This document shows positions 48,292 to 57,130 of a DNA stretch of 64,000 nucleotides, piece after piece. This stretch comes from Streptomyces flavofungini (GTDB lineage Bacteria; Actinomycetota; Actinomycetes; Streptomycetales; Streptomycetaceae), in assembly GCF_030388665.1 (NCBI RefSeq), contig NZ_CP128846.1, forward strand, positions 7,142,501-7,206,500. Reading direction: 5' to 3'. The stretch's first letter is position 1. Every line of letters begins with the position of its first letter. A program made the position numbers and the translations under genes. The notes beneath the pieces were generated by a model. It did no database searches and had not been told where the DNA came from. It saw nothing but the letters and a program-made list of their open reading frames with translations.

Positions 48292-49511
48292 ACGTTGACC
48301 AGCTGGTGCGCGAGGCGCTCCAGGAACAGGCCGCCGAGCAGGGCGGACCGCGCGGGGACCTGGCGGGCCGGGTGCTCGCCACCAGGCGCCGCCGACGCGC
48401 CCGGACGATCGCCGGCGCCGCGCTCGGCACGGCCGCCGCCGTCGTCGTGGGCGTGACCGCCCTCGACTCCGGGAACGAGGACGCGCCCCCGGCGAGCGCG
48501 TCCCGCACGGCCGACGTGATCGCGCGCCCCGGCCAGTCGGTGCCCCGCGACTTCGTCGCCGCCGGGAAGACCGGCCTGGCCGGATACTCCGTCAGCCGCG
48601 ACGTCCCGCAGCGCAACGGCGACCAACTCCTCGTCCGCTCCTACTTCCTGCTGAACCCCACGACCATGAAGTACGAGAAGGCCGACGCGAAGTGGGCCTG
48701 GGTCGCCGTCGCCCCCGGCATGCGGACCGCCGCCGTCCTGGAGGGCGAACTGCCCGCACGCCGCGTCGGGATGCTCGACCTGCGCACGGGCCGGGTGACG
48801 CGCTGGATCACCCTGGCGCACGGCGTCGCGGGCGTCGAGTGGTCGCCGGACGGCAAGCGTCTGGTGGCGACCGCGTACCGCAAGAACCCGGACCGGAAGG
48901 TCGCCGTGCCCGGCAACAGCTCCGTGGGCTGGCCGAAGCACCACGGCAGCCGCACCGGCTACGTCCTGATCGAGGCCGACTCGGGCAAGGTCGGCCCGTT
49001 CCGCGACGTGCCCCAGCCCGATCCGGACAAGGAGGGCATGTTCCCCGGCGTCTCGCGCCAGGACCTGCACTTCAACCAGGACGGCACCCGGCTCTACGTC
49101 CAGCAGTACGCGCGCCAGGGCAAGAAGGACTACCGCGACTGGTACACCCTGAGCGGCAGGCCGACCACCGCGCCGGCCGCCGAGAAGCACGCGGGTCGGC
49201 CCGAGGCCGGGCTCTCGCCCGACGGCAGGTACCTCGCCGACGACGGCAACGCCAAGGGCTCCGCGATCCGCGACCCGCGCACCGGCGAGCAGGTCGCGCG
49301 GGTGCCCAGCAGCGAACAGCTCGCCTGGGCCGACAGCAAGCGGCTCGTCGCCCTGGCCTGCGACCCCGCCCGGTGCACCGGCAAGGACGCGGACCGCAAG
49401 CGGCTCGTCCTCGTGACCGTCGGCAGCGAGAAGACCGTGCCGCTGACCGCGGTCCGCACCGCGCCCCAGGGCTACAAGCGGGTCTGGACCCCGATGCTCA
49501 CGGCCCGCTGA
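48288..49511 (+). CDS. Membrane-anchored beta-propeller-like protein, partner of the sigma factor
   Basis: A 407-residue protein with a 38-residue cytoplasmic N-terminus (VREALQEQAAEQGG then RRRRR), one helix (TIAGAALGTAAAVVVGVTAL) and a large extracellular part containing propeller-like strands such as VEWSPDGKRLVATAYR and GLSPDGRYLADDG. The layout resembles anti-sigma or signal-sensing partners of SigE-family sigma factors, but no zinc anti-sigma motif is present. GTG 48288 overlaps the sigma gene. Its 3' end overlaps dapA on the opposite strand by 40 bases. Confidence 0.75.
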   Translation: MNVDQLVREALQEQAAEQGGPRGDLAGRVLATRRRRRARTIAGAALGTAAAVVVGVTALDSGNEDAPPASASRTADVIARPGQSVPRDFVAAGKTGLAGYSVSRDVPQRNGDQLLVRSYFLLNPTTMKYEKADAKWAWVAVAPGMRTAAVLEGELPARRVGMLDLRTGRVTRWITLAHGVAGVEWSPDGKRLVATAYRKNPDRKVAVPGNSSVGWPKHHGSRTGYVLIEADSGKVGPFRDVPQPDPDKEGMFPGVSRQDLHFNQDGTRLYVQQYARQGKKDYRDWYTLSGRPTTAPAAEKHAGRPEAGLSPDGRYLADDGNAKGSAIRDPRTGEQVARVPSSEQLAWADSKRLVALACDPARCTGKDADRKRLVLVTVGSEKTVPLTAVRTAPQGYKRVWTPMLTAR

Positions 49512-50455
49512 ACCGCCCCCGCGGGCAGTGCGCCGCCCAGCGCCTCGTACGCCGCGAGCAGCCCGTCGACCGCGTTCCGGTCGGCGGGCAGCAGCGGTGC
49601 CCGGACCGGGCCCGCGGGCAGGCCGAGCGCGTCGAGCAGCGCCTTCGCCGTGACCGTGCCGGGCAGCCCGGAGGCCATCATCAGCTCGATCAGCTCGGTG
49701 AGCTGCCGCTGCCCCCGTGCCGCGCGGGCCGTGTCGCCCGCGTCGAACGCGTCCACGATCGCCCGCAGGCTGCGCGGCGCCACGTTGGCGACGGTGCTGA
49801 TGAAGCCCGCTCCGCCGAGCGCGTACAGCGGCAGCGCGAACTCGTCGCAGCCCGCGTAGTAGGCGAGGTCCGAGCCCGCCATCACCTTGGCGGAGCCCAG
49901 CAGGTCGTACGCGCAGTCCTTCACCGCCACGATCCGCGGGTGCTCCGCGAGGCGCAGCATCGTGTCCGGTTCGATGCGGGTGCCGGTGCGGCCCGGGATG
50001 TCGTAGAGGACCACCGGCAGGCCGGACACGTCCGCGACCGCGCGGAAGTGCGCCTCGACCGCTTCCTGGGGCGGCTTGCTGTAGTACGGCGTGACCACGA
50101 GCAGCCCGTCGGCGCCTGCCTTCTCGGCCTGCAGGGCCAGTTCGCCGGTGTGCGCGGTGTCGTTGCTCCCGACGCCCGCGACCAGCGTGGCCCGCCCGCC
50201 GACCGCCTCCCGGACGGCCCGCACGAGCGCGCTCTTCTCGGCGTCGGACGTCGTCGGGGACTCGCCCGTGGTGCCGGACAGGACCAGGCCCTCGCAGCCG
50301 TCCGTGACCAGCCGGTCGGCGAGGACCTGGGCGCCGTCGAGGTCGAGGGCGCCGGAGGCGGTGAAGGGCGTGACCATGGCGCACAGGGCGCGACCGAAGG
50401 GCGCGTGTGCGGAAGGGGTCGCGGGGGGCGTGGGGGGTGCGGAGGCTGCGGTCAT
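49472..50455 (-). CDS. dapA: 4-hydroxy-tetrahydrodipicolinate synthase
   Basis: Condenses pyruvate with aspartate semialdehyde at the entry of the diaminopimelate/lysine pathway. The 327-residue TIM barrel has LSGTTGESPT, VVTPYYSKPP and the Schiff-base Lys in RIVAVKDC. An Ala/Pro-rich 20-residue N-terminal stretch precedes the core. ATG 50455 is chosen; an in-frame upstream start would add 12 residues. It is divergent from the GDSL hydrolase. Its last 40 bases overlap the sigma-partner gene tail to tail. A dapA-like aldolase of other specificity cannot be excluded. Confidence 0.88.
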   Translation of the reverse strand: MTAASAPPTPPATPSAHAPFGRALCAMVTPFTASGALDLDGAQVLADRLVTDGCEGLVLSGTTGESPTTSDAEKSALVRAVREAVGGRATLVAGVGSNDTAHTGELALQAEKAGADGLLVVTPYYSKPPQEAVEAHFRAVADVSGLPVVLYDIPGRTGTRIEPDTMLRLAEHPRIVAVKDCAYDLLGSAKVMAGSDLAYYAGCDEFALPLYALGGAGFISTVANVAPRSLRAIVDAFDAGDTARAARGQRQLTELIELMMASGLPGTVTAKALLDALGLPAGPVRAPLLPADRNAVDGLLAAYEALGGALPAGAVQRAVSIGVQTRL

Positions 50456-50498
50456 AAGGGCAGTCTCGGCGGACCCGTCGTGAAGCTCCACTTAATTC

Positions 50499-50530
50499 TG
50501 CTACGAGATAATGCGCAGGAGTGCTACGAG
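50499..50530. repeat. Direct repeat TGCTACGAG in the dapA/GDSL spacer
   Basis: TGCTACGAG occurs at 50499-50507 and 50522-50530, 23 bases apart, about two helical turns, in an AT-rich pocket 44-75 bases before dapA. CATTAT on the minus strand between them could be the dapA -10. This looks like a regulator site for dapA. Confidence 0.45.
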
Positions 50531-50687
50531 GTTCGGGGCGTCCGCGCGGGGCTCGGGCCGCCGGTGCTCCGGCGCCGCACCCGTGGGCCGTTGCGCGGGA
50601 ACACGCGTGGGACGCGGTGTGCAGGAGTGTGCCACGTGCCGCCGAGGCGTCGTTGACGGGCCGGGGCGGGCGCAGGACCCTCGGGCC

Positions 50688-51482
50688 ATGACCACGCATC
50701 CGTACGAGCGTTACGTCGCCGTCGGAGACAGCCAGACCGAGGGGATCGGCGACGGCGACGAACGGCACGGCTACCGCGGCTGGGCCGACCGGCTCGCGGA
50801 GATCCTCGCCGCCGAGAGCCCCGACTTCGCGTACGCCAACCTGGCCGTGCGCGGCCGCCTGGCGGAGCAGGTCAGGGACGAGCAACTGGCCCCCGCCCTG
50901 GCGCTCAAACCGGACCTCGCGACCGTCGTCGCGGGCATGGGCGACCTGGTCAGGCCCGGCTACGACGCCGCCCGCACCGCCCGCGCCGTCGAGGAGATGT
51001 TCGCCGAACTCACCTCGGCGGGCGCCCGCGTGGTGACCGTGACCTTCCCCGACATCGGCCGCATCGCCCCGCTGGCCCGCCGCGCCCAGCCGCGCGTCGT
51101 GGAGCTCAACGCCCGGATCCGGGCCGCCGCCGACCGGCACGGTGTCGTGGTCCTCGACCTGTTCCCGCAGCGGATCACCGCCGACCCGCGGCTGTGGAGC
51201 CGCGACCGCACCCACGCGAGCCCCGTCGGCCACGCCCGCATCGCCGCCGGCGTCGCCGATCTGCTCGGCCTCCCCGGGCACGAGGACTGGGCGCGCCCGC
51301 TGCCGCCGCTCGCCCCGGTGTCGGCGCTCGGGGGCGCGGCCCAGGAGGTGCGCTGGCTCGTCGGGGCGATGGGGCCCTGGGCGCGGCGGCGGGTGCGGCG
51401 CGGCGGGGGCGCGGGCGGCGCGCACCGGGCGAAACGCCCCGGACTCGACGCGGTCACCCTGCCCGCACCCGAACGGGCTTGA
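50688..51482 (+). CDS. SGNH/GDSL-family hydrolase
   Basis: A 264-residue esterase/lipase-like protein without signal peptide. The nucleophile block is VAVGDSQTEGIGDGD, block III/N-type residues are in VVAGMGDLVRPG (Asn replaced by Asp), and the catalytic Asp-His pair is in RDRTHASPVGH. The C-terminal 50 residues are Arg/Gly-rich. ATG 50688 has only a weak ribosome-binding site. Substrate unknown. Confidence 0.85.
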   Translation: MTTHPYERYVAVGDSQTEGIGDGDERHGYRGWADRLAEILAAESPDFAYANLAVRGRLAEQVRDEQLAPALALKPDLATVVAGMGDLVRPGYDAARTARAVEEMFAELTSAGARVVTVTFPDIGRIAPLARRAQPRVVELNARIRAAADRHGVVVLDLFPQRITADPRLWSRDRTHASPVGHARIAAGVADLLGLPGHEDWARPLPPLAPVSALGGAAQEVRWLVGAMGPWARRRVRRGGGAGGAHRAKRPGLDAVTLPAPERA

Positions 51483-51611
51483 CCTGAACCTCACTTCAAG
51501 TCGGAGCGTAGAGGGCGTACGCACCGCACGAACAGCGCGTACACCATCACCGCCCCGCGCGCTCGCGGCCGCACCGACGGCCTCGTACGCCCATCGAACG
51601 TGGAGATCCCC

Positions 51612-52310
51612 ATGACCCGCCGCGCCCCCGCCCACCCCGACCCGACCCGCTCCGACATCGGCCTCACCTTCTTCAGCACCTGGCACGTCGGCACCCCCGA
51701 GCGGCAGCGGGCGGCCGTGGCCGCCATCGCCCACGCCTGGGAGAGCCGCCCCTGGCCGCACGAGGGCCTGCTGGGCTACCACGTGTACGCCGGTGCGGAC
51801 GGCGCGACCCTGATGCACCACTCGCAGTGGCGGGACGAGGAGTCCTACCAGGACTTCTTCGCGCACGGCCGGGACGCGCGCAACGACGAGATCGACGCGG
51901 CGGTGCCCGGCATCGAACGCCTCGGCCTGACCAAGTCCGAGCTGTACCGCAGCGTCACACCGGGCTCCGGGGGCCCCGCGCCCGAGGCGTTCGTGACCGT
52001 GCACGTCGACTTCGACGGGCCCGACGCCGGGCGGCAGCGGAAGTGGGTGGACACGGTCCTCGACGCCCTCGCCACCGGGCCCGTCCCCGGCCTGGTCTCG
52101 GCGCACTTCCACCTGAGCACCGACGGCACCCAGGTCGTCAACTACGCGGAGTGGGAGACCGCCGAGGCCCATCAGCGGGCGCTGGAGGCCCCGGGCGCCG
52201 GCATCGGCACGCTCTCGGAGGAGTGGCGCCGGGTGCGGGAGTTCCCGGGGATCGTGGAGGGGAGGGCGGTACGGCGCTGGCGGCGGGAGTTCGGGGTCGT
52301 GCCCGGCTAG
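51612..52310 (+). CDS. Antibiotic biosynthesis monooxygenase (ABM)-domain protein, tandem repeat
   Basis: A 232-residue protein made of two similar alpha/beta-barrel halves. The first has GLTFFSTWHVGTPERQRAA and LMHHSQWRDEESYQDFF; the second has FVTVHVDFDGPDAGRQRKW and VVNYAEWETAEAHQRAL. The repeated W-x-E/D-E-x-YQ pattern is typical of ABM dimers, here fused in one chain. Such proteins often oxidise polyketide-like aromatics or bind heme; function here is unknown. ATG 51612 has GGAG six bases upstream. Confidence 0.8.
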   Translation: MTRRAPAHPDPTRSDIGLTFFSTWHVGTPERQRAAVAAIAHAWESRPWPHEGLLGYHVYAGADGATLMHHSQWRDEESYQDFFAHGRDARNDEIDAAVPGIERLGLTKSELYRSVTPGSGGPAPEAFVTVHVDFDGPDAGRQRKWVDTVLDALATGPVPGLVSAHFHLSTDGTQVVNYAEWETAEAHQRALEAPGAGIGTLSEEWRRVREFPGIVEGRAVRRWRREFGVVPG

Positions 52311-52417
52311 TTCGCGCCCGGGGGCTTTACCCGGCGGGCCGTCCGTGGGGTCATGGAGGCGTGAGCGGGACCGGGGCCCGGCGGCCCCGGTCGTCCCGCT
52401 CGACCCGAGGAGTCGCC

Positions 52418-53296
52418 ATGACCAAGGACAGCCGCAGGGGCAGGGCCAGGGGCGGCGGGAGCGGCAGGGGAGACGGCGGCGGCAGGCGCGGTGCCCGTGC
52501 CGGTGGCGGCACCACTGACTCCACTGCCGCCGCTGACACCACCGGCGCCCCCGGCAGCGGCGTGCGGGAGTTCGAGATCGTCCGGGAGTTCGAGGTCGGC
52601 TCGCCGCCGCAGCAGGTGTGGGACGCGTTCGCCACGGTCACCGGCACCAGCGGCTGGCTCTGGCCGATGGAGTACGAGCCGCGCGTGGGCGGCGCCGCGC
52701 CGCACGGCGCCGTCGTCACGGCCTGGGACCCGCCGCGCCGGCTCACGGTCCGCTCCGACGGCCCGGCCGTGCTCTTCGCGGAGCGGAGCACCAACCACCT
52801 GGAGCACCTGATCGAGCCCCGCGACGGCGGCCGCCGTTCCTGGGTGCGGCACGCGCACAGCGGGATCTTCACCCAGGACTGGGGGAACCAGTACGACGCG
52901 GCGGACAAGCACACCGACTTCTATCTGCACACCCTGCGCGAGTACCTGACGTACTTCGCGGGTCGCCCGGTCACCTACACCCACCTCGACGCCCCCGCCG
53001 CCACCACGGCCCACGACGCCTTCACCCGGCTCGCGCTCGAACTCGGCCTGCCCACCGACGCCTCGGAGGGCGCCCGCTTCCGGCTGAGCGCCGCCGGTGC
53101 CGACCTGGACGCCGTGCTCGACTTCCGCACGCCGTACTTCATCGGCCTGCGCACCGACGACGCGCTCTACCGCTTCTTCGGCCGCAACCACTTCGGCCGT
53201 CGGATCGGCGTCAGCGTCCACGACTTCGCGGCCGGCGCGGACGCCAAGAGCGCGGAGCCCGCGTGGCGGGACTGGCTGACGCGCCTCTACGGCTGA
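52418..53296 (+). CDS. SRPBCC-domain (AHSA1-like) protein with basic disordered N-terminus
   Basis: A 292-residue cytosolic protein. The first 47 residues are Arg/Gly then Thr/Ala-rich and probably unstructured. An AHSA1-type SRPBCC domain follows (REFEVGSPPQQVWDAFATVTG, then WPMEYEPRVGG), with the HLEHLIEPRDGGRRS and FYLHTLREYLTYF segments. These domains bind hydrophobic ligands. ATG 52418 follows GAGGAG. It lies after the ABM gene on the same strand with 107 bases between. Confidence 0.8.
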   Translation: MTKDSRRGRARGGGSGRGDGGGRRGARAGGGTTDSTAAADTTGAPGSGVREFEIVREFEVGSPPQQVWDAFATVTGTSGWLWPMEYEPRVGGAAPHGAVVTAWDPPRRLTVRSDGPAVLFAERSTNHLEHLIEPRDGGRRSWVRHAHSGIFTQDWGNQYDAADKHTDFYLHTLREYLTYFAGRPVTYTHLDAPAATTAHDAFTRLALELGLPTDASEGARFRLSAAGADLDAVLDFRTPYFIGLRTDDALYRFFGRNHFGRRIGVSVHDFAAGADAKSAEPAWRDWLTRLYG

Positions 53297-53326
53297 CGCG
53301 GGCTCCGGCTCCGGTCTCGGCCGCGG

Positions 53327-55168
53327 CTACGGCCGGAAGCGCACCACCTGCGGGTCGTGGTCGCTGTTCTGCTCCGCGAACTCGGCGTTCACGTGCACGC
53401 TGTCGTAGTGGAAGCGGCCCACGCCCGGGCTGACCAGGATCTGGTCGAGGACCTGGGAGTTGCCCTGGAAGACGTACGAGTAGCGCTCGGAGCGCGGCAG
53501 CGACTTGATCCCGGCGCGCAGTGCGCCGCCCTGCTCAAGGGCCTTCGTCGTGGCGGAGAACTCGAAGTCGTTGATGTCGCCGACCACGAGCACGTCCGCG
53601 TCCCGCTGGGTGGCCCTGACCTGCCGGACGAAGGAGTTCACGACCTCGGCCTGACGCACCCGCTGGGTCTCCGAGGAGCGCGCCGGCGGCTGGTGGTGCG
53701 AGGTCAGGGACTCGTCGCCGCCCTTGGACGCGAAGTGGTTGGCGATCACTATCACCGGCTTGCCGCGGAAGGAGAACTCGCCGGCGAGCGGCTTGCGGCT
53801 GTTGGTCCACGCCGGGTCCGTCGGGGCGATGCGGCCCGGCGAGTGCGTGAGCGCGGCCCGCTTGCCGACGCGGACGACGCCCGTCGGGGTCGTCGCGTCA
53901 CCGGCGGCGCGGTCGGTGAACGACACGCGCTCGGGGTTGAAGAGGAACACCTGCCGGATGTTGCCGCCCGGCTGGCCGCCGTCCTTGTTGTCCTCGGGGT
54001 CGACGGACCGCCACTCGTAGCGGGGGCCGCCCGCCGCGACGATCGCGTCCGTGAACTTCTTCAGGGTCGCAGCGGCGGACACCGTGCCGTCGTTCTTCGC
54101 GCCGTTGTCGTCCTGGATCTCCTCCAGGGCGACGATGTCGGGCGTGGCCAGGTTCGTGACCACACCGGCGGCGAGCGCGTCGAACTTCGACTGCGGGTCG
54201 CCCGGGTCGAGGTTCTCGACGTTGTACGTGGCCACGGCCAGCTCGCCCGAGCGCTGCGGCCGGGTCCGCTCCCGCTGCAGGCCCTTGCCGCCCTTGCCCT
54301 GCGGCACGACCTCGCCGAGCTCCCTGGCGGCCAGCGTGTACCCGCCGAACCGGTTGAAGTCCAGCGGCCCCTCAGTCGCGCCGGTCAGCCGGTCCCCGAC
54401 GTTCGCCTTCGGGAACGGCTGCTCGGAGACCGGCGCCAGCTGCTGGATCTGGAGCCTGCCGGTGTTCTGGGAGTCGTACGAGCCGTACCGCGCGCCCCCG
54501 CGCCGGGTGGGGTTCTCGTGCGGCTTCACGGTCACCCAGAGCTCGTTGTACGGGTCGGTCGCGCCGACGACGCGGGAGGAGCCGACGCGTACGTTCATGC
54601 CCTCCAGGGACTCGTAGAGGTCCAGGGCGTAGGAACGGGGCTTCAGGGGCAGCCCGTTGACGCTGTTGCCCGCGGCCGGGTCCCCCTTGGGGGCGTACGC
54701 GGCGGGCACGGATCCGGCGCCGATGGTCACCGGGGCGGGCAGGGCGTTGCCGGAGGACTCGACGGTCACCGTCGGCTTGGTGATCTGGGTCAGCGACTGG
54801 TTGCCGGACGCGGCGCCCCCGGGCACGTACTCGGTGACGGTGCCGGAGACCCGGACCGCGTCGCCCGTCTTCACCGTCGGCGTCGAGGAGGTGTACACGA
54901 ACACGCCCTCGCTGGTCGCGCGGTCGTCGTCCGGTCGCGCGTCCTGGATCCAGAAGCCCTTCGAGCCGTGGCCGCGCACGCCGGTGACGATGCCCGGCAC
55001 GTCGCTGACCTGCTGTCCGGCCAGCGGGGACAGCCGCGTCGTGCCCTGGATGTCGTGCACCCGCACCTGGTCGGCGGACGCGGTGGAGGCGGTGGCGGTG
55101 AGCAGCCCGGCCGCGAGGGCGGTGGCGACGAGGGTGCTGACGGCGGCGGATCTCGGTATGTGGGGCAT
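53327..55168 (-). CDS. Secreted endonuclease/exonuclease/phosphatase-family nuclease (ExeM/NucH-like)
   Basis: A 613-residue exported nuclease. A signal peptide ends near residue 34 (ASTASA). Then come an OB-fold-like region (VHDIQGTTRLSPLAGQQV) and an EEP catalytic domain with ATYNVENLDPGD, ALEEIQDD, NHFASKGGDE, VVGDINDFEFS and the terminal NSDHDPQVVRF, covering the metal, Asp and His positions. It probably degrades extracellular DNA for phosphate or nutrient recovery. ATG 55168 is preceded by GGAG. It has a good promoter at 55232-55261. Confidence 0.9.
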   Translation of the reverse strand: MPHIPRSAAVSTLVATALAAGLLTATASTASADQVRVHDIQGTTRLSPLAGQQVSDVPGIVTGVRGHGSKGFWIQDARPDDDRATSEGVFVYTSSTPTVKTGDAVRVSGTVTEYVPGGAASGNQSLTQITKPTVTVESSGNALPAPVTIGAGSVPAAYAPKGDPAAGNSVNGLPLKPRSYALDLYESLEGMNVRVGSSRVVGATDPYNELWVTVKPHENPTRRGGARYGSYDSQNTGRLQIQQLAPVSEQPFPKANVGDRLTGATEGPLDFNRFGGYTLAARELGEVVPQGKGGKGLQRERTRPQRSGELAVATYNVENLDPGDPQSKFDALAAGVVTNLATPDIVALEEIQDDNGAKNDGTVSAAATLKKFTDAIVAAGGPRYEWRSVDPEDNKDGGQPGGNIRQVFLFNPERVSFTDRAAGDATTPTGVVRVGKRAALTHSPGRIAPTDPAWTNSRKPLAGEFSFRGKPVIVIANHFASKGGDESLTSHHQPPARSSETQRVRQAEVVNSFVRQVRATQRDADVLVVGDINDFEFSATTKALEQGGALRAGIKSLPRSERYSYVFQGNSQVLDQILVSPGVGRFHYDSVHVNAEFAEQNSDHDPQVVRFRP

Positions 55169-55231
55169 CGGGGCTCCGGAGTGAGGGTGGGGACGGACGC
55201 GCGGCCGGGGGAGTGGCGCTCTACGCGCGTC

Positions 55232-55261
55232 AATCTCTTGTGCGGGCGAGGGAGTTGTCAA
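55232..55261 (-). promoter_or_regulatory. Vegetative promoter of the secreted nuclease gene
   Basis: On the minus strand a perfect -35 TTGACA (55261-55256), an 18-base spacer and GAGATT (55237-55232) lie about 65 bases before the nuclease start. Confidence 0.6.
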
Positions 55262-55479
55262 GGTTCTTCGGGTGTGCGTGAGCTGTACGTCTCCTGACGG
55301 GAGGGTGAAGCCGGGCGGAGTCGGGGCGAGGCGGGCGAAGCCGGGCGGCCGTGCGGGGCCGGTGCGGCCGGTGGGCGGGGCGGTTCGGTACGGGCCCGTC
55401 CGGTGGACGGGAGCTGGTCCGGGCCAGTGCGTCCGACGGGCGGGCGGCAAACGGTCAAATCCGTCTAGGCTTCACGCAG

Positions 55480-55552
55480 CAGACCCGCACGCCCGTCAGG
55501 GCGGCAGACCGTACGCCCGCGAGGGCGGCAGACCCGCACGTTCGTCAGGAGA
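55480..55552 (+). repeat. Three tandem 24-25-bp units before the orphan acidic gene
   Basis: Units at 55480-55504, 55505-55528 and 55529-55552 each start CAGACC and contain an ACG(C/T)(C/T)CG(T/C)CAGGG-like core; the last one supplies the AGGAGA ribosome-binding site for ATG 55561. They occupy most of the 5' leader in a 392-base gap that otherwise contains the nuclease promoter. Confidence 0.7.
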
Positions 55553-55560
55553 ACCAGCCG

Positions 55561-57105
55561 ATGTCCCAAAGCCCCGCCACCCTGCCGCCGGTGCTGCTGC
55601 ACTCCGAAGCAGAGCTCGCGCGGGACGCGCTCGCCACGCCCCTGCTCGCCCGCGCCGTGCGGCTCGCCCGCTGGGCGGGCCCGGACACACGGGTGGGCGC
55701 GGGCGGCGAACTCGTCGACGAACAGCTGCCGGCAGCGGCGGCCGAGCTGGGGCTCACCGGGGGCGCGGACGGGCCCGAGGGGCTGGACGAGGGTGACGCG
55801 GCGGCGTACGCCAGCGAGGCGTGGCGGGTCGCCGTCGACACCGGCCTGGTCGAGATCCACGAGGGGCCGGAGGACGCCGAGGGCCCCGAGAGCTCTGAGG
55901 GCTCCGAGGGCTCCGAGGGTGCTGACGAAGCCGATGCCGACGACGCCGACGACGCCGACGGGACCGTCACCCCGGGCGAGGAGCTGGGGCTGCTCACCTC
56001 CGGGGCGCCGCAGGACGTCCTCGGCATCTGGCTCGCCGCCCTGGAGACCGTGTTCGCCGACGCGACGGTCCCCGACCTGGACGACCTCGTCGACGCCATC
56101 GAGGACGGCGGCGAGATCGACTTCGAGGCCCTTGGCTGGGACCCGCAGGGCGAGGCCGACTTCCTGGAGGGCGTCCTCGGCAACCTGTACCTGCTGACCG
56201 TCGGGGAAGGCGCCGCGGACGGCGCGGTGCCGCTGCCCGCGCTCGCCGCGTCGATGATCGTGCCCGACGACATGGGGGAGCCCACCGACGACATCCTGGA
56301 GCAGGTGTCGGACGCGATGATGCGGCTCGACGACCAGTTCCGGATGCTGGAGCCGATCGGGCTCGTCGAGTACCAGCCCGTCGACGAGGCCCTGATGGCC
56401 GACATCGACAGCGAGGAGCCGATGCCGCCCGTCGACGACGAGGACGTCACGCGGTACGGCATGGTGAGGCTGACGCCGCTCGGGCTCTACGGCATCCGGG
56501 CGCGGATGCTGGAGGCCGGGCTCGACGCGCCCGCCGTCGGCGACCTCGCCGACAAGGGCGCCGACACGCTCCTCGACGGCACCGCCGCCTTCCCGCAGGG
56601 GGCCGCGCAGGCCGAGATCGAGCAGTGGCTGGCCCGGCGGGAACCGCTCGACGCCGCAAGGGAGTTGCTGTCCGCGGCGCGGGGCGGCGACGAGGGGGCG
56701 CCTCTGCGGCGGCTCCGCTGCCAGCAGGCGCTGTCCCTCGTCGGGAACGAGGCCGAGCCCGCGCTGCGGGAGGTGCTCGACGACGCGGAGCTCGGCGGGC
56801 TCGCCCGGGTGTGGCTCGCCGAGCACGGTGCCGCCGACGTGCCGCCGCCGTCCGAGGGCATGGTCTTCTGGCTCACCATCGACACGGTCGCCGCGCAGCT
56901 CGCCGCCGAGGGCAACTCCGAGGAGCTCCAGGCTCTCGTCGAGGGGCTCGCCGCGCAGCACAGCGGGTTCTTCGCCGTCGCGTGGCGCGTGGGGCACCCC
57001 GCCACCGCGGACGTCCTGGAGGCGATGGGGCGCCTCCACCCCGACAAGAAGGTCGCGAAGGAGGCCCGCAAGGCCGCGTTCAAGGCCCGCTCCCAGCAGG
57101 CCTAG
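55561..57105 (+). CDS. Orphan acidic 514-residue protein with a Ser/Glu/Asp linker
   Basis: A soluble protein I do not recognise. Residues 1-95 form a helical domain (SEAELARDALATPLLARAVRL), residues 100-138 are a low-complexity acidic linker (EGSEGSEGADEADADDADDA), a central region contains MMRLDDQFRMLEPIGLVEYQ and RYGMVRLTPLGLYGIRARM, and the last 180 residues look like helical (HEAT-like) repeats (AEPALREVLDDAELGGLARV). No signal peptide, membrane helix or enzyme motif is seen. AGGAGA lies ahead of the ATG. It ends before a remarkable inverted repeat. Confidence 0.75.
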   Translation: MSQSPATLPPVLLHSEAELARDALATPLLARAVRLARWAGPDTRVGAGGELVDEQLPAAAAELGLTGGADGPEGLDEGDAAAYASEAWRVAVDTGLVEIHEGPEDAEGPESSEGSEGSEGADEADADDADDADGTVTPGEELGLLTSGAPQDVLGIWLAALETVFADATVPDLDDLVDAIEDGGEIDFEALGWDPQGEADFLEGVLGNLYLLTVGEGAADGAVPLPALAASMIVPDDMGEPTDDILEQVSDAMMRLDDQFRMLEPIGLVEYQPVDEALMADIDSEEPMPPVDDEDVTRYGMVRLTPLGLYGIRARMLEAGLDAPAVGDLADKGADTLLDGTAAFPQGAAQAEIEQWLARREPLDAARELLSAARGGDEGAPLRRLRCQQALSLVGNEAEPALREVLDDAELGGLARVWLAEHGAADVPPPSEGMVFWLTIDTVAAQLAAEGNSEELQALVEGLAAQHSGFFAVAWRVGHPATADVLEAMGRLHPDKKVAKEARKAAFKARSQQA

Positions 57106-57130
57106 GCCGACGTCCCCTTCGGGTGGGACA

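Noticed and set aside
48102..52172. 1356-codon minus-strand open frame spanning five genes
   Set aside because: A GC-driven open frame with no recognisable domain that runs across real genes on both strands and their intergenic regions.
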